From assembly GCA_003996215.1 (NCBI GenBank), contig QJPP01001554.1, forward strand, positions 124,001 through 188,000: a stretch of 64,000 nt of DNA. Reading direction: 5' to 3'. The notes under the pieces are model-generated. The model searched no databases. It was not told where the DNA came from and saw only the letters and a program-made list of their open reading frames with translations. This document shows positions 11,425 to 20,495 of the stretch, piece after piece; position 1 is the stretch's first letter; the number at the start of each line of letters is the position of its first letter. The translations under genes were made by a program, and so were the position numbers. Source of the DNA: Jaltomata sinuosa (taxonomy: Eukaryota > Streptophyta > Magnoliopsida > Solanales > Solanaceae).

Positions 11425-12779
11425 TATTTGGTTCTTAAATGTTGTTGGATGATATTTGGTTCTTAAATGTTGTTGGATTTAGTTTCATACATAAAGTTTA
11501 TACTTTTACATACCCTACAACATGAATTGATATGACTGATTTCATCAAGTTTTTGAATTCTATACCATTTTCATATGCAAGTGTTAAATTTTCTTGCAGT
11601 CACTTTAAATGCCATTTAGATAGAGATACAAATGTATTAAAAATTGATTGGAACCACTTTACATGCCAAATTTATATACAGTTGTATAAAGATTAACCAC
11701 ATTGTATGCATAACGGCTTGCTCTGTATGCTATGTACGTAGTGTATATTTTGAACATCAAAGAACATACTTTTTTCATACAAAAAGAGAAGGTAATTCGA
11801 TCCTTATCATGTAAAAATAAATATTTCTAAAAATCTTTGCAATCGCCTAACTTGCCAAATTACATACAGAAGTATATGAATTTACCACGTTACATCCATA
11901 ATGCATACTTTATACGCTATCAAAAACATTGTAGATTGAAGCATCAACGAACATACTTCTTTCATATAAAAAGAAAAAGATTTTGATAGACAGTTTTGAA
12001 CGTTAAATATAATAAAGGTAGTTTGACATCACCTAAGTGATGTAATATCAAAAATATCCAAAATAAATATTATAGGAATATATTCTCCACAAAAAATACT
12101 TAACGAATATACTTGAAAAAAAATTCAAGAAAATAAAAGAACCACAGAAAATGAAATCATAATTTAGTCTATTCCAAATTTATCTATGGTAGTGTTTTGG
12201 TTTGGTCGTTGACACTTCTGAAGATCAGGAACACGTTCTCTTAAAAATTTTGGTCCAGCGAACTTGCTAGTAATATTTTCCGTTTTCTCACTTTCACTGA
12301 TTGCTCCATCACTTTTTTTTCTCATCGCATAAATATGTTGTCTCTGTCATTCTCAGTCCCGATATGCAACAGACTTTAGAGTAGTTACGGTTGAACCTTG
12401 ATTTGTGACATTTTTTGAAAGATACCAAATGGAGAATCCAAAAACTGTTGGATCAACTGCTCATCGTCCAATTGTTCCTTAATATCCTTAAGAACATCAA
12501 CATTTATGTATGATTTTCAATGAGTGTATTTCTTTGTTTTTCACTGTAATGGTATACATGTATATACAAATCAGTATACTTATATATACATGACATATTT
12601 AATTAAGTATTCTACAAATATACATCAAATACAATGCTAAACAATAAGATTTATCTCATTTTTCATCAATTTAGTATCGTTTACACACATTTTCATATCA
12701 ATTCAGTATCTTTTATACACTTTTCATGCATAGACTTTTTAATATACACATACACCAAAATTTCTTATAACATCATGGT

Positions 12780-13050
12780 TCTAATTTTCATACCAATTTC
12801 ATAAATCAAGTTCGCTCATCCATTTAATATGCATCAGGAAATCAGTTTGCATACCAAGCCCATCTACAAATCTCATAATTTTATTTACCATACACTAAAA
12901 AATCAGTTTGCATACTAATTTCATACATCTAGTTCATACTTTCACTTACCACATATCAGAAAATTAGTTTACACACTAATTTCATACATAAGTTTATACT
13001 TTTACATATCCTACAACATGAAATCAGTTTGCATACTATTTTCATATATT
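12780..13050. repeat. About 60-bp tandem repeat in MULE interior
   Basis: Four diverged copies of a unit containing atcagtttgcatactaattt, starting near 12841, 12902, 12963 and 13022 (spacing 59-61). A related piece with acataccctacaacatga lies near 11485-11580, about 1.4 kb away in the same element. No coding potential. Confidence 0.65.
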
Positions 13051-13587
13051 TATCTATCATACAGACTTCTGATTAATTATCAACAAAAAGTAGTGGTCAA
13101 GATCTTTTTTTAACAAGTTAATTTATTGTGTTCTTTATCTCAACAAAGAGTAGTAGCTAAGTTCTTTTTCTAAAACACTAACTGTGTGAAAAAGGTATAT
13201 AAATAGGTATCAAAATAAATGACAAACTTGCATGTGTGTACATTATATTATACCATTTTAATACACTTTTAATTATAAAAATAATTCATCATATTTGTGT
13301 TGTATTTTACATACCAATTTAATGTATATAAACATGTTTAGAATGAATTGATTTAACATATACAAGTAAATCATACTTTGTATAAAAATTCACTATTGTT
13401 ATCATTTTTCTTATCAATCCTAAATATAAGATTTGTTTAATATAAAATCTGAAATTGTAATATTTAATGCGTTTTCGAATTAACAACTCTAGCAATAGTA
13501 TAATAATATTTCTAATACAATGAGACAATCAATTCTAACAAAATTCACAGCATAATGTGGACTAAATTTTCATTTCGTCTTTACAAA

Positions 13588-14130
13588 TTAAGAGTTTTTT
13601 CGAATTACCTTAGTATTCTTGGCATTTGAAACCTTGCCAACTTGTTTGACTGTTGCAACATTAGACTTGTGATCTTTTCTCAATTTAGCGGTTTTCGCCT
13701 TCAAAAGCTTACTCTTTTTAGGTGTCGAAACTTTGTTTTCTGATTCAAAGTTGAAATCGTAGTAATCCAAATTCGTCTTATTTTTTCTCTTTTTGTCCTT
13801 TTGAATTGAAGATTTTACTTCGATAACAGTAGAACCATCATCGGCTTTTTCTGCCTCTTTACCACTTTCTATATTGTTAACATTGTTCTACAAAGTAACA
13901 CCATCGGGTATTCCGACGAATTTAACAATATTTTTCTCTGGAGTTTGGGTAAAACAACCCAAGTCAAAATTTGGTGCAGAAATAATAATGAGACTATCTC
14001 CATCGCCAAATCTAAGGCTCTTACGAGTGAAAGTCGAATAAGAAACAGATTGGACATGATTCTCCAAAATTTCAACAACAACAAAAAACCTAAAGATGTA
14101 ACCCCACAGAATCAAATCACCACAATAAAA
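13588..14130 (-). pseudogene. Unrecognised coding relic in MULE
   Basis: The minus strand holds a hydrophobic piece (..EILENHVQSVSYSTFTRKSLRFGDGDSLIIISAPNFDLG..) and, after a stop, a lysine-rich tail (..KVSTPKKSKLLKAKTAKLRKDHKSNV..). It could be a captured host fragment or a second transposon gene (MULEs often carry Ulp1-like genes). I do not recognise the family. At least one stop interrupts it. Confidence 0.4.
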
Positions 14131-14533
14131 AAATTAAAAAAATTTTAAGTATGATTTTTAAGTAGAAATAAATTAAATGGAGGGAAAATTTTAGGGAAGA
14201 ATTCTAAATCTGATAAAAATAGTGATGGAATTGTGTGAAGAAAATCTTGAATGAAACGGATATTAGAGAAAATCAAGGGATTGATTTGTTGCAGCGTAAA
14301 TAACTCAATTAGAGTTATTTTGTTGGTCCAGTCAAATTTTATTAATTAATTAAGTAGTAATATAAAAAAATAATTAAATACAATAAAAATTAATAATTGA
14401 TTTTTACGTTTTTGATATGAGTTGTAATTAATTTGGTATTTTAAGAATTAGAAAAAAAAGTGATGTATTTAGTGTAATAATAAGTCTTAAATATATATTT
14501 AGGATAATTTTCTCATGATGTAATCATGTAAAT

Positions 14534-15256
14534 TAGAGCTTTAAATATGGGTCAGCCTAGTCCAGCCCAGTTTATGCGGGCCTTGAAATTTGATGGGCAG
14601 GGTTGGCTCACTATTTTTATGGGCTTTGAAATGGTTAATCTAGTCCTATATGGGCCGTGGGCTGAGGCGAGCCCGTCAACTATTTTTTAAGAATATTTTG
14701 GATAACTTACATAAAACACATATCTTTGGGAGCTAATTACTCTTTTTTCCACCTCAATCTCGCTCGGATACATTCCTCACCCTAGGGATACATCGTCTCA
14801 CCACGGATACATCCCACCCATCGAATACATCACAAACCCTCGGATACATGTTGTAACCCCTCTGATACATATGCGGGATGTCGATGTATCAGAGGTAAAA
14901 CGAACGAATGCCAATGTATCAGAGTGGTTTGGGATGTATCCGAGTGGTTTGGGGATGTATCACGAGGCGAGACGATGTATCCCGAGGTGAGGCGATGTAT
15001 CCCGAGGGTGAGGAATGTATCCAAGCGAGATTGAGGTGGGAAAAAAAGAATAATTAGCTCCTAAAGATATGTCTTTTATGTAAATTATCCAAAATATTTT
15101 TGAAAAATAGTTGACGGGCTCGCCTCAGCCCACGGCCCATATAGGACTAGATTAACCATTTCAAAGCCCATGAAAATAGTGAGCCAACCCTGCCCATCAA
15201 ATTTCAAGGCCCGCATAAACTAGGCTGGACTAGAATGACCCATATTTAAAGCTCTA
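14534..15256. mobile_element. Foldback element M at palindrome centre
   Basis: Inverted repeat of about 350-bp arms starting TAGAGCTTTAAATATGGG on both strands. The outer 164 bp of each arm are about 96% identical by eye (6 differences). The inner part (from GGATAACTTACAT, 14698-15091) is about 85-90% identical and rich in GGATACAT/ATGTATCC motifs. The apex is a hairpin with a 12-bp stem, CCTCTGATACAT, near 14858-14894. The inner part is related to the Mutator-type MITE at 33045-33452. A TA repeat at the borders could be its target site, but its own insertion scar is unclear. Confidence 0.8.
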
Positions 15257-15265
15257 GTTTACATG
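15257..15265. repeat. Target-site duplication of foldback element F, left copy
   Basis: The 9-mer gtttacatg is repeated directly at 17439-17447. It abuts the border of element M, and its reverse complement (one mismatch) is present in the left palindrome arm at 14525-14533. Confidence 0.85.
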
Positions 15266-15399
15266 CAGGAAATTACATGGGGTGTTCCACAAAGTGAATG
15301 GTCTTCAATTATTGCCCCACATAAGAAAAGTTTTAAAAAATACCTTTCCTTCCTTTTTATGTATAGAAAAAATACTTTTTTGCCCCTCTATACCACAAC

Positions 15400-15850
15400 T
15401 CCCCATGTTCATTTGTCTCTCAACTTTTAATTTTCATTTTTCCTTTTTCTTTTATCTTTTATTTTTTTTTCTCAATTTTTTTAATTCTCATTTTCTTTTT
15501 TCTCGACCTTTATTTTTTTGTTCTTTTTTTTCTTTTTTCTTTTTCTCTCAACCTTTATATTTTTGTTCTTTTTTTTCAACCTTTATTTCTCTCAACTTTT
15601 AATTTTTACTTTTCCTTTTTCGTTTATCTCTTTTTTTTTCTTTTTTCTCAATTTTTTTTAATTCTCATTTTCTTTTTTCTCAACCTTTATTTTTTTGTCT
15701 TTTTCTCTTTTTACTTTTTTTCTCAACCTTTATTTTTTTTTCTCTTTTTCTTTTTTCTCAACCTTTATTTTTTTCTCTCCTTTTTTCTTTTTTTTTTTAA
15801 AATCTTTATTTTTTCCTTTTCTCTTTTTTTCTTAACCTCTATTATTTTTT
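15400..15850. repeat. Polypyrimidine tandem tract of F left arm
   Basis: Degenerate repeats of ctcaacctttattttt spaced by runs of T and C, strongly strand-biased. The complementary purine tract lies at 16908-17285, so the two could pair as a stem, and either could form triplex DNA. Confidence 0.85.
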
Positions 15851-15920
15851 GCTAATGAACAGAAAGTTGGATAATCCGCAAAGAGGATTTTCTTTCTTTG
15901 ATATCGAAGTGAACAGGCGT

Positions 15921-16903
15921 GCTTTGTTGTTTGGAAGTCCTTTGGAACAAGTCTTGTCTCTAAGGCAAAAGTTATAGAGAACATCTCATAAATCAAGAAC
16001 ATAATGAGGTAGTGTCAAGCCTTGCTCGTGGGGCATAACTTGTTGTTTGAAAATTCTTGAGCTAAGTCTTGCCTCTAAGGCAAGAGTTATAGAGTATCTC
16101 ATAAATTAAGACACAATCAAGTAGTGTTAACTCTTGCCCATGGGGCGTAACTTATTTTTTGGGAGGCCCTTGGGCTAAGTCTTGCCTCTAAGGAAAACGT
16201 TATAGAGCATCTCATAGATCAAGACACAATGTGCTAGTGTTAACTCTTGCCTATGAAACGTAACTTATTGTTCGAAGAAAGTCTTTGAGCTAAGTCTTGC
16301 CTCTAAGGCAAGAGTTATAGAATATCTCATAAATCAAGACACAATGTGGTAGTGTCAACTCTTGCCCACGGGGCGTAACTTGTTATTTGGAAGTCCTTGG
16401 GCTAAATCTTGCCTCTCAGGCAAGCGTTATAGAGCATCTCATATATCAAGCACAATGTAATAGTGTTAACTCTTGCTCATGGGGCATAACTTGTTGTTTG
16501 AAAGTCCTTGGGCTAAGTCTTGTCTCTAAGGCAAGAGTTATAGAATATCTCATATATCAAGACACAATGAGGTAGTGTCAAGTCTTGCTCGTGGGGCACA
16601 ACTTGTTGTTTGAAAATCCTTGAGCTAAGTCTTGCCTCTAAGACAAGAGTTATAGAGTATCTCATAAATTAAGACATAATGAAGTAGTGTGAACTCTTGC
16701 CCATGGGACGTAACTTATATTTTTTGAGAGGTCCTTGGGCTAAATCTTGCCTCTAAGGCGAGTGTTATAAAGTATCTCATAAATCAAGAAACAATGTGCT
16801 AGTGTCAAGTCTTGCTCATATGGGTGGGGGGGGGGGGGGTAATTTGTTGTTTGGAAGTCCTTGGGCTAAGTCTTGCCTCTAAAGCAAGAGTTATAGAACA
16901 TCT
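15921..16903. repeat. Satellite array, about 113-bp monomer
   Basis: Nine occurrences of the core gctaagtcttgcctctaagg at about 15951, 16066, 16179, 16294, 16406, 16517, 16629, 16744 and 16870; spacings 111-115 bp, the last 126 because of a run of G. Monomers contain a hairpin CTTGCC-TCTAA-GGCAAG and a wider inverted pair GGCAAGAGTT...AACTCTTGCC. Monomers five apart are more alike than neighbours (16066 with 16629, 16179 with 16744), a higher-order period of about 564 bp. Confidence 0.9.
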
Positions 16904-16907
16904 TATA

Positions 16908-17285
16908 AAAAAAATAAAGATTGAGAAAAATGATCCCAAAAAAAGTGAAAAGAAAAATTAAAAATCAAAGAAAAAAAGAGAAAAAAAAAATAGAAGTTGA
17001 GAGAAAAAAAAAATAAAAATTGAGAAAAAAGAAAAAAAAGATAAAACAAAAAAATAAACGAAAAAATAAAGATTGAGAAAAAAAAAGGAGAAAAAAAAAT
17101 TGAGAGGAGAAGAAGGAAAAGAATAAAGAAATGAGAAAAAAGAAAAAAAAAAACGTAGAAGAAAAAATAAAACAAAAAATAAAGGTTGAGAAAAAAGGAA
17201 AAAAAAGATAAAATAAAAAATAAAAATCAAAGAAAAATAAAAAAGAGAAAAAAAAAATAATATAGAAGTTGAGAGGCAAATGAAA
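16908..17285. repeat. Polypurine tandem tract of F right arm
   Basis: Degenerate gagaaaaaa/aataaagattgag repeats, complementary to the pyrimidine tract at 15400-15850. Minus-strand open frames here encode only Phe/Ser/Leu runs and are not genes. Confidence 0.85.
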
Positions 17286-17448
17286 TGGAGAGTTGTTTAA
17301 AAATATTTGAGGTATAGAGGGGCAAAAAGGTAGTTGTTCTATACATTAAAAGAAGGAAGACTATTTTTATAAGACCATTCTTATATAGGGCAAAAATACA
17401 AATCCACTTTCTTTAAAGGACATTTATGTAGTTATCCCGTTTACATGA

Positions 17449-19772
17449 TTACATCATTGCAAAAGAATTAATTTAGAGCTAGCTAGTTGGGTTTGCTGAC
17501 AGAAGACAACAATCAAATTAGAGAAGATTACAACATAACTGTCTAGGCATTATCAATTTCTCCTACCACTTGGGTCTAACATAACATGCTTTTGATTACA
17601 AGATTAACTTAAAAGGGCCAAAGCGGCCAAGAGGGTTGTTTTGTTGGAAATATGTGGGTTCAGGGATGGAGCTAGAGGGCAACGAGGGGGTTCACCTGAA
17701 TCCCTTCGACAAAAAATTATACTGTATATACATAATATATTTTTAGATTTTTTATGTATATATATATTTTTTAAATTCCCTAAACATAAGATTAGAGGTT
17801 GGCTCAGTGATTAAGGGGGTTGAAAATTCACTTTGAGATTCCAAATTCAAATCCCAAACACTCTATTGTTATTATTTTTTTTGAATTTTTTGAACCTCCT
17901 CAATAAAAATCATGAATCCGCCACTGTGTGGATCACAAAAATCTCTCAAAGAGACGCATGATTCTTACATTTTTTCTTCATGAATAATTAAATTATACAA
18001 GAATTACAACATATAGATCATAATATCGATAAGCAACTCAATATTTAGTGCATGTTTGATAGTGTGAAAATGATATTTTTACCCTATTTTTACCTTGCTC
18101 TGTATGCACGTTTCAACAATCTTGAATATATCTAAAGCAATAATAATGTCCTCTTAACCAATTCTAATGTAACGTTTAGCTACTATTTAATTTTCTTTTC
18201 TTCCTTCTCTTTTTATTTTTACCCTTCTAATTTAAATAGAGTATCTTCTGGGAGTTGAAGTTATGTTGCAGTACGTAAGAAAAATAGTAGTAATTAAAAA
18301 TTTGATCAGATTTGGAAAGTTTTCAAGTTTTCAAAAATTGGCTTAGACCAGTTTTTGGAATTTTGGGACTTCTACTCACAAAGTTTCTAAAAAATTTTGA
18401 AGTAAAATGCATGTCCAAACACAACTTTAATAACTCAAATTTTCAACTCAAATCGTCAACCTCGATTCCGGGAGTTCTACTTACCCGAATTCGATTTCGA
18501 AAAGTCCCCCGGACTCCTCTATGTCTTAGATACAAGGAAAACTAGCTCAAAATAAGACATTTAACCCAATCCTTACCCGAATTGTCCTAGACCATACCTC
18601 GTTCCAAAACCGGCCGAGACTAGCCTAGCCCATAATTTTCAACTCCCAAACCCAGAATTTTTCTAACCCGAAACTTGGCACGAATAGTTTACCCGTAACG
18701 ACGAACCCGGTCGTTACAATCCTTTTCTTGGAAGAGAAGTCTTGTAATTCTATAAATAGAAGACATGTTCTTCTCAAATAGAAAAATTAATAGCATCCAC
18801 AATGTAGTCATTTAGAGAGTTTTGTTTAGAGGGATATTTTCTCTCGATAGTTTTTATAATTAGTTTTCATAATATATAGGTCGCTTGACCAAACCTATCA
18901 ATAATATGTTTTTTAGTATAGTTTTATGTGTCTTCTGATTTATCGTCTTGATGGTTTGCAATTAATAACTTTCGCATGACGCCCTACCGATTTCGAACCC
19001 AACATATAGTTGATAATGATAGACTATGACAAAAATGAATGGAACTGGTGAACTATTATTTTTGTAAAATAATTTCAAATTCAGTGTTTTAAAAGGCAGT
19101 CTTGAGGCTCGCCCAGGGACGAGGCACTGGCAAAACGCCCCGGGGCTCACGTGTGGGGCTTAAGTCTTGTGAGGCTTACACCCTAAGCACCCAAGCGTAC
19201 ACCCCAAACACACCTAACGCTCAATGCTCGGAGCTCGCCTAACAGTTCTACCCAATTATGTGTCAAATTTCTTAGTCAACATTGTTGATCCTCATAATTC
19301 TTCAATAAATGAATGATGCTTAGTAGTTTTTTTCATCTGTAGAAATAAGAAAGTTGAGAAAACTAATTGCTTATTTACTATTTGAGAATGTTGTGAGGGT
19401 GAATATCACTTAACATTTCTTTTTAAAACACATAGCTTGATTTTACATCTTCACTTGTCATTGATCTTCATATTTTTGATTCCTATGTCTCAAAATTATC
19501 ATATTTTATTGTTTTGTTATTTGAAAGTAAATTTTTTATTCATGAAAGAGTGATGTTTTAATTATAATACTAATAGTTTATTAATTATTATTTTTTTGAG
19601 AGGTAAATTGCATAGTATAGTCATATATTCTAAGAAATTGTGATTCTTATATTATTTGGAGTTAAAATGTTAGAGTTGATTTGAATCTCTTAATAGCTTT
19701 TATGTCATTGCATTATTTATACTTGTAAAATGATGTTAGAAGTTTTATTTTCTATGAGTTTCTTTAATCATG
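17449..19772. repeat. Right arm of giant inverted repeat (template copy)
   Basis: Reverse complement of 7827-10150. Contains mirror copies of the MITE (17654-17923) and LTR fragment, plus all but the last 182 bp of the hAT-like element 19084-19954. Because that element is intact only here, this arm is the older copy. Confidence 0.95.
17654..17923. mobile_element. hAT-type MITE, mirror copy in right arm
   Basis: Reverse complement of 9676-9945; ends CAGGGATGGAGCTAG and in reverse CAGTGGCGGATTCATG. It holds the one substitution noticed between the arms (17813). Confidence 0.6.
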
Positions 19773-19954
19773 TTTTAAATTTTTAAAAATTGTTAATGTA
19801 TTTCTTTTATATTTTTTGAGTTATTATACTATTTTACTATATTATAAATTAAAAATTAAAAATCCATGAGGCTTACGCCCCAATTCCCCGGGGCTTACGC
19901 TTCTCTCCGTGTTAAGTAAAACGCCTCGTCTTACGCCCCTGCCTTTTAAAACAC
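19084..19954. mobile_element. Complete hAT-like non-autonomous element (871 bp)
   Basis: Perfect 16-bp terminal inverted repeats GTGTTTTAAAAGGCAG and CTGCCTTTTAAAACAC. Flanks caaattca (19076-19083) and caatttca (19955-19962) form an 8-bp target duplication with one mismatch, as for hAT elements. Both subterminal regions are GC-rich (gaggc, ggggc motifs); the middle is AT-rich without coding capacity. The palindrome border at 19772 falls inside it. Confidence 0.8.
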
Positions 19955-20320
19955 CAATTTCAATAGACATCTTAATAATATTAAGATTTTGTTATAATTC
20001 TTAATCATTCAGATTTATTCAAACTCACTAAATGATTACAACACAAAAAAAACACTTGCATTTAATGATTAAGATTTGAATAATCAAATTTCAGACACAA
20101 AAAGCAAACAGACTTAATTATTGAGATCCAATTATTAAGATTAAGAAATTCATTATGCGTAAATAAATGAGACCATAGTAACTTATTGATTTGGCTTACG
20201 ATGTGTGTTCGAAGCTTCCTTACGAAGGTTCACCAACAGTGAGAAGACATGACAAATAGATAACCACATTTCCAGCTCAGATCATTCACTAATTGCTCAT
20301 TCTACAGCTACATAGTACTA

Positions 20321-20493
20321 CTCCCTCCTCCCAATTTGGACATGAATTTTAGAATAAAAGAGAAACTTTGAATAACATAAGTCATAATCATTTTATTGAG
20401 GATAAAATGACAAGTCTAAAGTCACATCGTTACTAAATATAAAAAGATAGAGCATCATTCTTTTTGGTATCACATAAATTAGAACGAAGAGAG
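20321..20493. mobile_element. Stowaway MITE
   Basis: Left end CTCCCTCCTCCCAATTTG, right end ATTAGAACGAAGAGAG, flanked by TA at 20319-20320 and 20494-20495. The interior includes ataagtcataatcattttatt. Non-coding. Confidence 0.75.
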
Positions 20494-20495
20494 TA

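Larger units (their letters stand above)
10151..14514 (+). mobile_element. Decayed MuDR-like element inserted in left arm
   Basis: A 4,364-bp insertion between perfect 9-bp duplications (atgatgtaa). The ends begin gggaaaaaaaattat and, in reverse, gagaaaattatcc, giving weak A/T-rich terminal repeats. It carries remnants of a MULE transposase: the N-terminal region at 10840-11019 and the C-terminal zinc-knuckle tail at 11200-11424, with the DDE core missing. The rest is AT-rich, includes a roughly 60-bp tandem array at 12780-13050, and holds an unrecognised coding relic on the minus strand at 13588-14130. It is non-autonomous as it stands. Confidence 0.85.
15266..17438. mobile_element. Foldback Mutator-type element F with satellite core
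   Basis: A 2,173-bp insertion between 9-bp duplications (gtttacatg). The ends pair: left caggaaattacatgg against reverse of right gggataactacat, with homology continuing for about 130 bp (both contain ttttgcccctctatacc). Inside the ends, the left arm is almost pure pyrimidine (15400-15850) and the right arm almost pure purine (16908-17285). The centre (15921-16903) is a tandem array. Architecture resembles the SoFT foldback transposons reported from Solanum, though identity to that family was not checked. No transposase gene. Confidence 0.8.

Noticed and set aside
15282..15602. Open frame rich in Phe/Leu/Ser in the polypyrimidine tract
   Set aside because: Composition follows the strand-biased repeat; no domain. 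The frames at 16903-17279 on the minus strand are the complementary tract.
15921..16903. CRISPR-like array
   Set aside because: Units are whole repeated monomers without unique spacers, in a plant genome, inside a transposon.
7827..19772. Reading the large inverted repeat as a single giant foldback transposon
   Set aside because: No direct target duplication outside the arms, and the right border falls inside another element that continues beyond it. It is better explained as inverted duplication.
7827..19772. Assembly artefact as the cause of the inverted arms
   Set aside because: One substitution separates the arms, and each arm has its own insertion with its own target duplication, which is hard to get from misassembly. 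Long reads would settle it.
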